64,000 nt of DNA from Paraburkholderia ferrariae NBRC 106233 (GTDB lineage Bacteria; Pseudomonadota; Gammaproteobacteria; Burkholderiales; Burkholderiaceae), in NCBI RefSeq assembly GCF_000685035.1, contig NZ_BAYB01000002.1, positions 186,001-250,000 on the forward strand, given 5' to 3'. Position numbers and translations under genes: made by a program. Under the pieces are notes generated by a model. It made no database searches. It was not told the origin of the DNA and saw nothing but the letters and a program-made list of their open reading frames with translations. Shown here piece by piece: positions 7,367-16,277 of this stretch. Numbering within the stretch: position 1 is the stretch's first letter; every line of letters starts with the position of its first letter.

Positions 7367-9010
7367 TCAGGGCGCAGCTTCGGGCGGCGTGGGCGAGTGC
7401 GCGGCGAGCGCGGAGCGCCCCGCGAACGCGAACAGCAGGCCGGAAGCCGTGAGCGAGAGCGCCGTGAGCAGCGCGGCATAGGGCGCGGCGGCGGCGAACG
7501 CGAGCGTCGAAGTGTCGATCCACACCTGGGTCGCGAGCGTGCGCGTGCCGATGGGCGAGAGCAGCAGCGTCGCGTTCAGTTCGGTGACGACGGAGATGAA
7601 CACCATCGAGGCCGCGGCGCCGAGACCCGGTCCCGCGAGCGGCAGCACCACGCGGCGCAGCGTTTCGAGCCAGCCGAGGCCGAGCGAGCGGGCCGTGTCT
7701 TCGAGCCGCTGCTGGGCCTGCAGCAGCGCGGCGCGCACGCTCACGAGCGCGAACGGCAGGAAGAGGATGCCGTACACGACGATCAGGAGCGTGGTGCTCT
7801 GATAGAGCGGCGTGAGCACGTGCACCGCGAGCGAGACGATCGCGAGCGCGATGACGATGCTGGGCACCCCTTGCGCCACGAACGTCGTGCGTTCGAGGAA
7901 GGTGGCGAGGCGGCCCGGATAGCGCGCGAGCAGCCAGGCGAGCGGCAGCGCGAGCACCGTGGTGAAGACGGCGGCCACGAGGCCGAGATGCAGCGAGGCG
8001 AACGTCGTCGAGAGCAGCAGTTCGGGCGAGACGTCGGCGGGCGTGATCGCTTCCGCGCCCGGCTGCGTGAGCCAGTAGCCGATCATGCCGAGCGGCACGC
8101 CCAGCGTGGCGATATTGAGCGCGGTGAAGGCGGCGGCCACGGGCCAGCGCCAGCGGCCGAGCGCATGGCGCGTCACGGCGCGGCGCGTGCCGCGATCGAC
8201 GCGTTCGTAGCGGGCGCGGCCGCGCACGCGGAATTCGAGTGCGAGTACCGCGAGGCACAGCACGATCAGCACGCAGGCGAGCAGCGAAGTGCCGCCGCCG
8301 TCGAAGCTCGTGCGGTACTCGGCGTAGATCTCGGTCGTGAAGGTGCGAAAGCGCAGCAGCTGGAACGCGCCGAATTCGGCCAGCACGCCGAGCGCGACGA
8401 GCAGCATCGCGCCGAGCAGGGCGGGGCGCAGTTGCGGCAGCACCACGCGAAAGAACGTGGCCCAGCGGTTGCAGCCGAGCGCGCGCGCACTTTCTTCGAG
8501 CGCCGGATCGAGCCCGCGCAGCGCGGCGGCCACGGGCAGATAGACGAGCGGGAAATACGCGGTGGTGATGACGATGAACGCGCCGAGGAAATCCTGAAGA
8601 TCGAGGCTCAGCGACACCCACGCATAGCTCGTGATGAACGCGGGCATGGCGAGCGGCGCGGCGGCGAGCAGCGCGAAGGCGCGGCGGCCGGGCAGGTCGG
8701 TGCGTTCGACGAACCACGCGACGGCGGTGCCGAGCACGGCCGAAGCGAGCGTGGCGCTCACCGTGATGGAGAGCGTGTTGACAAGCAGTTCGCCGACGAG
8801 CGGCCTGAAGATCAGGTCGGCAGCGTCGGCGAATCCAAACGAAAGCGCGCGCCAGAACGTCAGCGCGAGCGGCAGCAGCACCAGCAGGGGCCCGAGCAGC
8901 GCGGCCGCGACGAGCGCGCGCGGCACACGCCGCCGCGCGGTGACGCATGGCGGCGTGTCGTGGTCGGGCGATTCCTGCATGGCTGGCGCCGTGGTGACAG
9001 CTTCACTCAC
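7367..9010 (-). CDS. fbpB: Fe(III) ABC transporter permease (FbpB-like)
   Basis: 547 residues with about twelve membrane segments. It is the fused double-permease form used by Fbp/Sfu/Fut iron transporters. Both cytoplasmic coupling (EAA-type) loops are visible: EESARALGCNRWATFFRVVLPQLRP in the first half and LEDTARSLGLGWLETLRRVVLPLAGP in the second. It sits between the substrate-binding protein (28 bp upstream) and the ATPase (20 bp downstream). The short spacing implies one transcript. The related ThiP thiamine permease has the same architecture; the iron-type binding protein next door decides the call. Confidence 0.88.
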   Translation of the reverse strand: MSEAVTTAPAMQESPDHDTPPCVTARRRVPRALVAAALLGPLLVLLPLALTFWRALSFGFADAADLIFRPLVGELLVNTLSITVSATLASAVLGTAVAWFVERTDLPGRRAFALLAAAPLAMPAFITSYAWVSLSLDLQDFLGAFIVITTAYFPLVYLPVAAALRGLDPALEESARALGCNRWATFFRVVLPQLRPALLGAMLLVALGVLAEFGAFQLLRFRTFTTEIYAEYRTSFDGGGTSLLACVLIVLCLAVLALEFRVRGRARYERVDRGTRRAVTRHALGRWRWPVAAAFTALNIATLGVPLGMIGYWLTQPGAEAITPADVSPELLLSTTFASLHLGLVAAVFTTVLALPLAWLLARYPGRLATFLERTTFVAQGVPSIVIALAIVSLAVHVLTPLYQSTTLLIVVYGILFLPFALVSVRAALLQAQQRLEDTARSLGLGWLETLRRVVLPLAGPGLGAAASMVFISVVTELNATLLLSPIGTRTLATQVWIDTSTLAFAAAAPYAALLTALSLTASGLLFAFAGRSALAAHSPTPPEAAP

Positions 9011-9038
9011 GATAAGGCTGGCTTTGCAGTTGCGTTGA

Positions 9039-10064
9039 TTAAAGCAGGCCCGCCTGGCGCAGCAGCTTGCCGGCCTGGCTGTCGTCGCCCAGTTGCTCGA
9101 TCGTGAGCGACGGCGGGTTCAACTGGTTGAAGGGCTTGTTGATCGGGTCCGCCGCCACGCCGGGACGCAGCGGGTACTCGAAGCTGATGTGGCCTTGGGC
9201 CATCAGTTTCTGCGCACGCTCGCTCACGAGGTAGGCGAGGAACTTCTGCGCGCCGTCCGGGTTGTGGGCCGACTTCAGCACGGCCGCGCCCGAAACGTTC
9301 ACGAGGGCGCCGATGTCGCCGTTCGCGAAGTGCGCCACGGCGCTGCGCGTCTTGCCGTCGCCGATCTCGGCGTGCAGGCGGTCCCAGTAGTAGTTGTTGA
9401 TGATGCCGGTGGCCACGGCGCCGCGGTTCACGGCGGCGACCACGCCTTCGTCGTCGTCGAAGATCTGCGAGTTGGCCTTCAGGCCCTTGAGCCATTCGAG
9501 CGTCGCGGCTTCGCCCTTGGCGGCGATCACGGCGTCGACGAGCGGCAGGAAGTCGGCGTCGGACGGCGCGATGCCGACCTTGCCCTTCCACTCGGGCTTC
9601 GCGAGATCGAACAGGGTTTGCGGCAGCTGCGAGGGCTGCACCTTGGCGGTGTTGTACGCCAGCACGTTTTCACGCGCGGTCACGCCCACCCACTGGCCGG
9701 CCGGCGAGTTGTAGCGCGAGGGGATTTCGGAGAGCGTTGCGCCCTGCACGGGGGCGAGCAGGCCCTTCTCTTCGAGCAGCATGAGCTCGGGCGAGTTTTC
9801 CGTGAAGTAGACGTCGGCGGGCGTCTTGTCGCCTTCGGCGATGATCTGCGCCGCGAGCGCCGGACCTTCGTCGCTGCGGATGTTCACGCTGATGCCGGTT
9901 TGCTGCTGGAAGTCCTTCGCGAGCTGGTTCACGACCTGCTCGTGCTGCGCGTTGTACAGCGTGATCGACGCGGCGTGGGCGGCGAGCGGCAGCGTGCCGG
10001 CGACGGCGAGCGCGATGCTCAGGGCGGCGGCACGCAGCGGCGCGCCGGGGAGCGAGATCTTCAT
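9039..10064 (-). CDS. fbpA: Fe(III) ABC transporter substrate-binding protein (FbpA/FutA-like)
   Basis: 341 residues with a Sec signal peptide ending near LAAHAAS. The mature protein starts ITLYNAQHEQVV, whose His is a ligand position in FbpA/FutA-type proteins. It also carries the paired-tyrosine iron motif, here INNYYWDRL. These are the marks of periplasmic ferric-binding proteins that hold bare Fe(III), rather than siderophore-binding proteins. The gene follows efeB after 123 bp, the longest gap inside the operon, so a secondary promoter there cannot be excluded. I saw no second Fur-like sequence in that gap. Confidence 0.9.
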   Translation of the reverse strand: MKISLPGAPLRAAALSIALAVAGTLPLAAHAASITLYNAQHEQVVNQLAKDFQQQTGISVNIRSDEGPALAAQIIAEGDKTPADVYFTENSPELMLLEEKGLLAPVQGATLSEIPSRYNSPAGQWVGVTARENVLAYNTAKVQPSQLPQTLFDLAKPEWKGKVGIAPSDADFLPLVDAVIAAKGEAATLEWLKGLKANSQIFDDDEGVVAAVNRGAVATGIINNYYWDRLHAEIGDGKTRSAVAHFANGDIGALVNVSGAAVLKSAHNPDGAQKFLAYLVSERAQKLMAQGHISFEYPLRPGVAADPINKPFNQLNPPSLTIEQLGDDSQAGKLLRQAGLL

Positions 10065-10187
10065 GGTGTGTCGTTATCCGTTGATGAAGAGGAGCGTCTT
10101 TATCAGGTCAAATTCAGGTCAAATCCGGAGGCCGGGCCCGGGGAGCAAATCCACGGGTCCGGCCGGAGCTTGCATGCCGGGCCGGAG

Positions 10188-11507
10188 TCAGGCCGAGAAC
10201 AGCTCTGCGCCGATATACGAACCCGGTTTCGCGCCCGGCGGGCAGGCGAACACCGCGCTGCCGATATGGGTCGTGAACTGGTTCATCATGTCGAACTTCG
10301 AGAGCTTTTCGTTGATCGGAATGAAGCCCGTACGCGGGTCGCTCTGGTGAGCGATGAAAATGAGGCCCGCGTCATATTCGGTTTCCTGGCGCCACGGCGG
10401 CCAGCGCTCGATGTAGAAGTTTGCGCTGTCGTTGTAGGAGTACGAACGGCGCAGGATCTGCGCGCCGTTGTTCGACGCCCGGTTCGAAAGGCGCACGTGC
10501 GAGTTGTCCGGAATCTGCGGATTGCCGTCCTTGTCCTGCGCGTCCAGATCGACCGCGTCGAATTCCTTGTCCTTGCCGATGGGCGCGCCGCTGTACTTGC
10601 GGCGGCCGAACACCTGCTCCTGGAAGCCGAGCTCCATCTGGTCCCAGTGCTCGAGCGTGATGCGGATGCGGCGCACGACCGTATAGGTGCCGCCCTGCAT
10701 CCACGGCGCGTCGGCAGCCGTGGCCCAGACGAACTGGTTCATGAGCTTCGGGTCGGTCGTGGGCGGATTGTTGGTGCCGTCCTTGAAGCCCATCAGGTTG
10801 CGCGGCGTCTGGCCCTTCGCGCCCGTGAGGGAGCCGGCCTGGCCCCAGCGCATGCGCAGGATGCCGTAGCCCTGGCGCGCAAGCTGGCGCACCGCGTGGA
10901 AGGCCACCTGGGCGTCGTTCGCGCAGGCCTGCACGTACAGGTCGCCGCCGGTTTTCTCGGCCACGAGCTGCTCGCCGTTAAAGCGCGGCAGATCGACGAG
11001 CGCGGCGGGGCGCTTGCTGGCGAGGCCGTAACGGTCCTTGCCTTCGGACGTGAAGAGGCCGGGGCCGAAGCCGAACGTCACCGTGAGGCCGGCGGGGCCC
11101 ACGTCGAGCACGTCGCCCGAATCGGCGGCGGGGTGATCGTCGCCGCTGCCCTGCAGCGAGGCGGCCGGATTGCCCTGCGTCATGCGCGCGGCGGACTCGG
11201 TCCACTGGCGCAGCAGGTTGATCACGTCGCCGCGCGAGGTCGTGGCGAGGTCGAAGGCGGCCACATAGGTGTGCGACTGCTGCGGCGTGACGATGCCGCC
11301 CTGGTGCTCGGCGTAGAACGGCTCGACGGCGAGCATCGGGTCGGCATGCGCCGCATGCCTGTTCGCTTCCATGGCCGCGCGCGCCGAGCCCGGTGCGGCG
11401 AGACCTGCACCGAGCGTGGCGCCGGCGGCCACCGCGGCGCTGCCGGCCTTCAGGAAGCCCCGGCGCGCGGGGCGCTCGGGTGGGTTGCGGGTATCTTCGG
11501 AGGACAT
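10188..11507 (-). CDS. efeB: EfeB-type deferrochelatase / dye-decolourising peroxidase, Tat-exported
   Basis: 439 residues from the ATG at 11507. The N-terminus has a twin-arginine signal (RPARRGFLKAGSAA), expected for a protein that binds haem before export. The Dyp-peroxidase motif GxxDG is present (LMGFKDGTNNP), and the proximal-His region DSHVRLSNRAS and RRSYSYND matches the EfeB branch. EfeB oxidises ferrous iron or releases iron from porphyrin in the periplasm, usually with EfeU and EfeO. Neither partner is present here. Instead the gene sits in an operon with a beta-propeller protein, 2 bp upstream and probably translationally coupled, and an Fe(III) ABC importer. Confidence 0.9.
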   Translation of the reverse strand: MSSEDTRNPPERPARRGFLKAGSAAVAAGATLGAGLAAPGSARAAMEANRHAAHADPMLAVEPFYAEHQGGIVTPQQSHTYVAAFDLATTSRGDVINLLRQWTESAARMTQGNPAASLQGSGDDHPAADSGDVLDVGPAGLTVTFGFGPGLFTSEGKDRYGLASKRPAALVDLPRFNGEQLVAEKTGGDLYVQACANDAQVAFHAVRQLARQGYGILRMRWGQAGSLTGAKGQTPRNLMGFKDGTNNPPTTDPKLMNQFVWATAADAPWMQGGTYTVVRRIRITLEHWDQMELGFQEQVFGRRKYSGAPIGKDKEFDAVDLDAQDKDGNPQIPDNSHVRLSNRASNNGAQILRRSYSYNDSANFYIERWPPWRQETEYDAGLIFIAHQSDPRTGFIPINEKLSKFDMMNQFTTHIGSAVFACPPGAKPGSYIGAELFSA

Positions 11508-11509
11508 GA

Positions 11510-12670
11510 TTATTTGGCCAGCACGAGTGTATTGACGTCGTCTTCCACGTAGTAGAAGCCGTCGCCCGCCGGCGTCAGCGCGATGCCGAACAGGTCGCCG
11601 TTGCCCGGGGGGGTCTGCGCCTTGTCGGTATCGATCCAGCGGGCGTAAAGCTGTTTTGCCGCGACCGGGTCGATCTCCACGACCTGGCCGTTGAGCGCGT
11701 TGGTGACGAGCAGGTGGCCCTGCGGCGTCACGACCATCGCGAGCGGGCGGTGGAGCATACCATCTGCGGTGAGCTGACGGCCAACCCCTGCGCTCGTGTC
11801 GCGCGTGAGCGGATCTTCGATCACGTTGATGCGGTTGCCGATCGCATCGGAGATATAGAGCAGCTTGTTGTCGCCCGAGAGCGCGAGGCCCGTGGGGCCG
11901 ACGAGGAACACGCCCTTGTCGGCCTGGGCGCCGAAGCCGCTCGCCACCACGGTCTCGCTCTTCACCGCCGGCGCCTGGCCGTCCGGAATGTCGAGGTCGA
12001 GGCGCAGCACCGTGGACTGCTTGAACACGGGCGGGTTGCCGTCCGCGCTGCCCACGCCGAAGCCGGCGTTGCTCACGAACAGCGTGGCATGGTCGCCGTT
12101 GTCGACCACGGCCATGTTGCCCCACGGGTCGTTGATGTTCGGGCTGCTGATGGTTTTGGCGATCTTGCCGTTGCTGTCGAGCACGATCAGGCAGCCGGCG
12201 CCCTTGGTGCCGGTGGTGCCGTCGTTGGAGGGCGTGCTGCCCACGATCACCCAGCCCGACTTGAGCATGGTCATCGCCGTGGAAAGGCCCACGCCGCCCG
12301 GGCATTCCTTGAGGTCGCGCGGGATCGTCGCGAAGAGCGACATCTGCTTCGTGTCCGGGTGGTAATCGACAATCGTGCTGCCCGTGCCCTGCAGGTTGGC
12401 CGCGTTGTTGAAGTTGTCCACCAGCACGTCGCCCTGCTTCACGGCGCCCGCGCTGACCGGCGCCACGAAGATCGCGTACGGGTTCTGGTCGCCGTTGTCG
12501 GGGACCGTATTGATGAGGGTGGTGTCCCTGTGGATCTGCGGCAAGAGGCCGTCCGCGGCGGCGTGAGCGGCGAGCGGGGCGGCGCCCAGCGTGGCCGTGG
12601 CCGCGAGGGCGAGCGCGGCGCGCCGGGCGTGGGTCGTGCGTTGCAGGAGCGTGCGCATTGCGTGTTTCAT
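11510..12670 (-). CDS. exported NHL/SMP-30-like beta-propeller protein in the iron operon
   Basis: 386 residues from the ATG at 12670, opening with MKHAMRTLLQRTTHARRAAL and a Sec signal ending at LAAHAAADG. The body is made of propeller-like repeats, for example WGNMAVVDNGDHATLFVSNAG, GPTGLALSGDNKLLYISDAIG, RPLAMVVTPQGHLLVTNALNG and LFGIALTPAGDGFYYVEDD. It resembles NHL/gluconolactonase-like propellers but I see no defined catalytic signature. Its stop is 2 bp before the efeB start, and it follows the porin by 133 bp. By position it should be a periplasmic partner of the peroxidase or binding protein. Its role is not known to me. Confidence 0.78.
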   Translation of the reverse strand: MKHAMRTLLQRTTHARRAALALAATATLGAAPLAAHAAADGLLPQIHRDTTLINTVPDNGDQNPYAIFVAPVSAGAVKQGDVLVDNFNNAANLQGTGSTIVDYHPDTKQMSLFATIPRDLKECPGGVGLSTAMTMLKSGWVIVGSTPSNDGTTGTKGAGCLIVLDSNGKIAKTISSPNINDPWGNMAVVDNGDHATLFVSNAGFGVGSADGNPPVFKQSTVLRLDLDIPDGQAPAVKSETVVASGFGAQADKGVFLVGPTGLALSGDNKLLYISDAIGNRINVIEDPLTRDTSAGVGRQLTADGMLHRPLAMVVTPQGHLLVTNALNGQVVEIDPVAAKQLYARWIDTDKAQTPPGNGDLFGIALTPAGDGFYYVEDDVNTLVLAK

Positions 12671-12803
12671 CGTGAATCTCCGTGCCCCGCGAGCGTGCCG
12701 CGTGCCGCAGGCGCCGGGTTCGGCGCTCAGGTCGGGAAGGGCTCGCGAGGACTTGGTGTTGGCCATGGGCTCAGGTTTCGATCGGTTGCGTTTATGCGGA
12801 CGC

Positions 12804-14243
12804 TCAGAACGTGATGTTGGTACGCAGGCCCACCACGAAGGTGTTGCGCAGCGCCTGCGTCTGGTTGTCCGGGTTCTGGCCCGCACCGGCATTGAACGTG
12901 TACTGCGCGTCGGCCTGGAGCTGCCACCAGGGATTGACCTGATACTGGTAGGTCGCTTCGAGCGCCGTTTCGCTGCCGCGCTGCACGAACCCGTTGGCGA
13001 GGTCGGCGGCGGCCGCGGCGCTGCTGATCTTGATGTAGGCGAGGCCCAGGCCCACGCTGTCGTTGTCGCGGCCGGCGAACGGCGCCTTCATCACCACGCC
13101 CAGGTTGGCGCTATAGCTCACCTCGTTGCGGTCGTTCGGCGCGCCCATCACGCGCGCGAACACGCCGATGCTGCGCGGCTCGTCGGGGTCCGGGCGCCAG
13201 ACCATCTGGTCGGCGACGGCATAGATGCTGTAGTTGCCCTTGATCGGCGCCGACGTCTGCTGGTTGGTGAACGTGTCGCTGTTGTACCAGAAGCCCAGCT
13301 TGTAGGTGCCCGGCAGCTTCTTGCTGCTGTCTGCGCTCACGAGGTCGCCTTCGGCGGGCTGGTTGATCGAGTACTGCAGCTCGCCGATCACCATTGCACC
13401 GTTGTGCAGGTTGAAGTTCGTGCCGCTCAGGTTGGCCGGGTTGTTGCCGAGCGGGTCGGCGTCGAACACGCCCGCGAGGCCCGTGAGCGAACCCGTGATC
13501 TGCGCGCGCGCACGCACGCCGAGCGCGGAGAGCGGGTAGGCCGGGCCGCCGTTCGGCAGGTCGTACGAAGGCAGGCCAGGCCAGCCGAACATCGTGTTCA
13601 CGAAGAGCGCCGCGTACTGGCTCACCATGAATTCCTGGTCGAGACTTTGCTGACCGATCTTCACGTCCACGCGCTTGTCGAGGAACGACTGCTGGTACCA
13701 CATTTCCCACAGGCGGGTGGTGTCCTGCGCCTCGATGCCGCTCGCCGTGTTCAGCGTGCCGAGATTCAGCGCGCTCAGGTTCGAGCCGTGAATGTTGAGC
13801 GCGCTGATATTGAAGAGGCCGCCCGGGATGCCCAGCGCCTTGCTCGTATCGAGCTGCAGGGTCGCGGTGGTGAGGCCGTCGTAGGTGCCGCCGCGGTTCA
13901 GGCCGCCGCGCAGGTTCGCGAGGTACTCGCTCGTCTCGGTCAGCTCGAACGTGACGCCGTACTTGCCGAGCCACGGACGCAGGCCGCCCATGTCGCCGAG
14001 CAGGTTCTGGCGGCTCCAGATGCCGGTCCAGAAGCTGGACGGCTGCGCCTTGATGTTGAGGTCGGCTTCCGGGGCTTCCGGAGTGGCGTCGGGGTTGGTT
14101 TCGGGGCTGGACTGCGCGTAGGCCGCACTGCTCGCGAGCGTCGCGAACGCGACGGACAGCGTGAGCTGGCGCAGCGCCGGCAGATGGCGCCGGACCCCGT
14201 AGCCACGAAGCGCGGCGGGACGAACTGACCGGGAGAACTTCAT
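12804..14243 (-). CDS. OprB-family outer-membrane porin, first gene of the iron operon
   Basis: 479 residues. A long basic N-region and signal peptide end near AYAQSS. The mature chain has the OprB (carbohydrate-selective porin) pattern: FWTGIWSRQNLLGDMGGLRPWLGKYGV near the start, then LWEMWYQQSFLDKRVDVKIGQQ, and a final strand ending in Phe (FVVGLRTNITF), the outer-membrane insertion signal. There is no plug domain or TonB box, so it is a passive channel, not a TonB-dependent receptor. It is the promoter-proximal gene behind the Fur box. OprB family members are named for sugars, but the context suggests passage of an iron-containing solute. Confidence 0.85.
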   Translation of the reverse strand: MKFSRSVRPAALRGYGVRRHLPALRQLTLSVAFATLASSAAYAQSSPETNPDATPEAPEADLNIKAQPSSFWTGIWSRQNLLGDMGGLRPWLGKYGVTFELTETSEYLANLRGGLNRGGTYDGLTTATLQLDTSKALGIPGGLFNISALNIHGSNLSALNLGTLNTASGIEAQDTTRLWEMWYQQSFLDKRVDVKIGQQSLDQEFMVSQYAALFVNTMFGWPGLPSYDLPNGGPAYPLSALGVRARAQITGSLTGLAGVFDADPLGNNPANLSGTNFNLHNGAMVIGELQYSINQPAEGDLVSADSSKKLPGTYKLGFWYNSDTFTNQQTSAPIKGNYSIYAVADQMVWRPDPDEPRSIGVFARVMGAPNDRNEVSYSANLGVVMKAPFAGRDNDSVGLGLAYIKISSAAAAADLANGFVQRGSETALEATYQYQVNPWWQLQADAQYTFNAGAGQNPDNQTQALRNTFVVGLRTNITF

Positions 14244-14628
14244 CGAGATCCTTATTGATTATGTCGATGCCGTTTGCGCGCTGTCTCCACCCGCTGGCGG
14301 AGCGCTGGTTGCACTGCTGTTCGCAACATCCGCGCCGGCACCGCTGCACATGAATTCCCTGCATCGCCGCCCTCGCAACAGGCAGCGAACGACGCCCATC
14401 GTACTCATTGGGAATATAGGAGTCAACACAAATGAGAATGATTCTCATAAAGATTACTTGCGGGGTTCAGTGCGTTTACGAATTGCTTTCCAATACACCC
14501 GATTTGCATTACATATTGTCAGGAAGTGTTGGATCGGCGGGGCGATGGAAGTCGAATATCATCGGACCATCACTGACCTTGCGTGCTTCGATGCATAGCG
14601 TGCACGCATCACTCCGGATGCACGGCCC
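14244..14628. other. divergent intergenic region, porin / nat
   Basis: 385 bp between the porin start and the nat start. The section 14400-14520 is clearly more AT-rich than its surroundings and contains the Fur box (14431-14449). I see no gene in it. Promoters for both directions must lie here, but I cannot fix -35/-10 elements with confidence. Confidence 0.6.
14431..14449. promoter_or_regulatory. Fur box upstream of the iron operon
   Basis: The core ATGAGAATGATTCTCAT is a perfect palindrome (ATGAGAA-TGA-TTCTCAT). It agrees closely with the classical Fur consensus GATAATGATAATCATTATC. It lies about 190 bp upstream of the porin start on the minus strand, in the only AT-rich part of the region. 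Repression by Fe-Fur when iron is plentiful is the expected behaviour. Confidence 0.85.
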
Positions 14629-15489
14629 ATGACCGCTTCGTTGCCTGATAACCCGCTCGAAAGCCGCTTCGATCTCGACCGCTATTTCGCGCGCATCGGC
14701 TACGGCGGCCCGCGTGCGGCCACGCTCGACGTGCTGCGCACGCTCCACCGCCTCCATCCGCTCGCGATTCCCTTCGAGGGCCTCGACGCGTTCGCGGGGC
14801 GGCCCGTTTCGCTGCGGCTCGACGATATCGTCGCGAAGCTGGTGGATGCGCGGCGCGGCGGCTATTGCTTCGAGCACAACACGCTCTTTGCCCGCGCGCT
14901 TGCGGCGCTGGGGTTCGCCATCGCGCCGCTGGCCGCGCGCGTGGTGTACGGGCGCACGCCCGATGCCGTTACGCCGCGCTCGCATATGCTGCTGCGCGTG
15001 GAGGTGGAGGGCGCCGCGTGGCTGGCCGACGTCGGCTTTGGCGGCGCGACGCTGTGCGCGCCGCTTGCGTTCGCGGTGCGCGAGCCGCAGCCCACGCCGC
15101 TCGAACCCGCGCGACTTGATCTGGAGTCCGAAGGTATCTGGACGCTCGCAGTGCGCGAAGGCGATGCCTGGGCCAACGTTTACCGCTTCGAATCGCGGCC
15201 GGCCGAATGGGTGGATTACGACGTTGCGAACTGGTACACGTCCACGTCGCCCGATTCGTTCTTCACGGGCAACCTGGTGGTGTGCGGCGTGCGCGAAAAC
15301 GGCCGCGCCGCACTCTTTAACGACCACTATTCCGAACGCGACGCCCTGGGCCGCCGCACCCTCGCGCAGACGATCGCCAGCGCCGGCGCGCTCAAGGAAT
15401 GTCTGCGCGAGCGCTTCGGCATCGATGCTGCGGACTTCGACACAGACGCGCTCTTTGCGCGCATCACGGGACGCGGCCCGGCGGCCTGA
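14629..15489 (+). CDS. nat: arylamine N-acetyltransferase
   Basis: 286 residues, the usual NAT length. The Cys-His-Asp triad is visible: RGGYCFEHN (Cys), RSHMLLRV (His) and LADVGFGG (Asp). The early motif HPLAIPFEGLD is also typical. NAT transfers acetyl from acetyl-CoA to arylamines and hydrazines in the cytoplasm. It is transcribed away from the iron operon and has its own start at 14629. A membrane methyltransferase follows after 68 bp and may share the transcript. No reason to connect it to iron uptake. Confidence 0.92.
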   Translation: MTASLPDNPLESRFDLDRYFARIGYGGPRAATLDVLRTLHRLHPLAIPFEGLDAFAGRPVSLRLDDIVAKLVDARRGGYCFEHNTLFARALAALGFAIAPLAARVVYGRTPDAVTPRSHMLLRVEVEGAAWLADVGFGGATLCAPLAFAVREPQPTPLEPARLDLESEGIWTLAVREGDAWANVYRFESRPAEWVDYDVANWYTSTSPDSFFTGNLVVCGVRENGRAALFNDHYSERDALGRRTLAQTIASAGALKECLRERFGIDAADFDTDALFARITGRGPAA

Positions 15490-15557
15490 GCGGTGCCGGC
15501 CGCGCTCGGGCTTGATCGGCCACGGGCGGGCCCGGGCCCGGAGCGAAGGAGGACATC

Positions 15558-16235
15558 ATGATCGGACGCATGATCGGGATGACGGTGCTATGGCTCGCGC
15601 TGATGGGCGCGCTGCTGTTCGGCGCGGCGGGCACGCTCGCGTGGCTGGCCGCTTGGCTCTGGCTCGCGGAGTTCGCCGCTGCGAGTCTCTGGATCGGCCT
15701 GTGGCTCGCGCGCGTGGATCCCGGGTTGCTGGCCGAGCGCCTTTCGCCGTATGCCGCGCGCGGTCAGAGCACGTGGGACCGGGTGTTCATGATCGCCGTC
15801 TCGGTGGGCTGGTGCGCCTGGCTCGTGCTGATCGGCGCCGACGCGGTGCGCTTCGGCGCCTCGCACGTGCCGCTCTGGCTGCGCGTGGCGGGTGCCGCGG
15901 CGATCTTTCTCTGCATCTACCTCACGCGCGGCGTGTTCGCAGCGAACCGCTATGCGTCGCCCGTCGTGGCCATCCAGCGCGAGCGCGGCCACGCGCTCAC
16001 CGACACCGGACCGTATGCGCACATCCGGCATCCGATGTATGCGTACGCACTCCTGCTGATTGCCGGCACGCCGCTCATGCTGGGTTCGTGGTGGGGGCTT
16101 GCCTGCGTGCCCTTCATGATGGCGGCCATCGGCTGGCGCGCGGTGAAGGAAGAGCGCACGCTGGCCGAGGGGCTGCCCGGCTATCGGGACTACATGCAGC
16201 GCGTGCGCTACCGGTTCCTGCCGGGTGTCTGGTAG
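15558..16235 (+). CDS. isoprenylcysteine carboxyl methyltransferase-family membrane protein
   Basis: 225 residues with about five to six membrane segments. The C-terminal half has the ICMT/PEMT signature: LTDTGPYAHIRHPMYAYALLL followed by KEERTLAEGLPGYRDYMQRVRYRFLPGVW. In the family this part binds S-adenosylmethionine and the lipid-like substrate at the membrane. Bacterial members act on phospholipids or unknown hydrophobic acceptors. A good AAGGAGGACATC ribosome site precedes the ATG at 15558. It follows nat on the same strand. Substrate unknown. Confidence 0.85.
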   Translation: MIGRMIGMTVLWLALMGALLFGAAGTLAWLAAWLWLAEFAAASLWIGLWLARVDPGLLAERLSPYAARGQSTWDRVFMIAVSVGWCAWLVLIGADAVRFGASHVPLWLRVAGAAAIFLCIYLTRGVFAANRYASPVVAIQRERGHALTDTGPYAHIRHPMYAYALLLIAGTPLMLGSWWGLACVPFMMAAIGWRAVKEERTLAEGLPGYRDYMQRVRYRFLPGVW

Positions 16236-16277
16236 CGCCGCGCTGTGATAGCGCCGCGCGCGCGTGGCAGACGGCCC

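Noticed and set aside
7397..9106. 569-codon open frame antisense to the iron permease gene
   Set aside because: Low-complexity Arg/Gly/Glu composition; the opposite strand has a good permease.
9093..11552. 819-codon open frame antisense to fbpA and efeB
   Set aside because: Shadow of two well-supported genes; no domain seen.
12804..14243. TonB-dependent receptor for the iron operon
   Set aside because: The outer-membrane protein has OprB porin features with no plug or TonB box.
6297..14243. FtrABCD or classic EfeUOB system
   Set aside because: No p19-like protein, cupredoxin/EfeO, EfeU/FTR1 permease or ferredoxin gene is present in the cluster.
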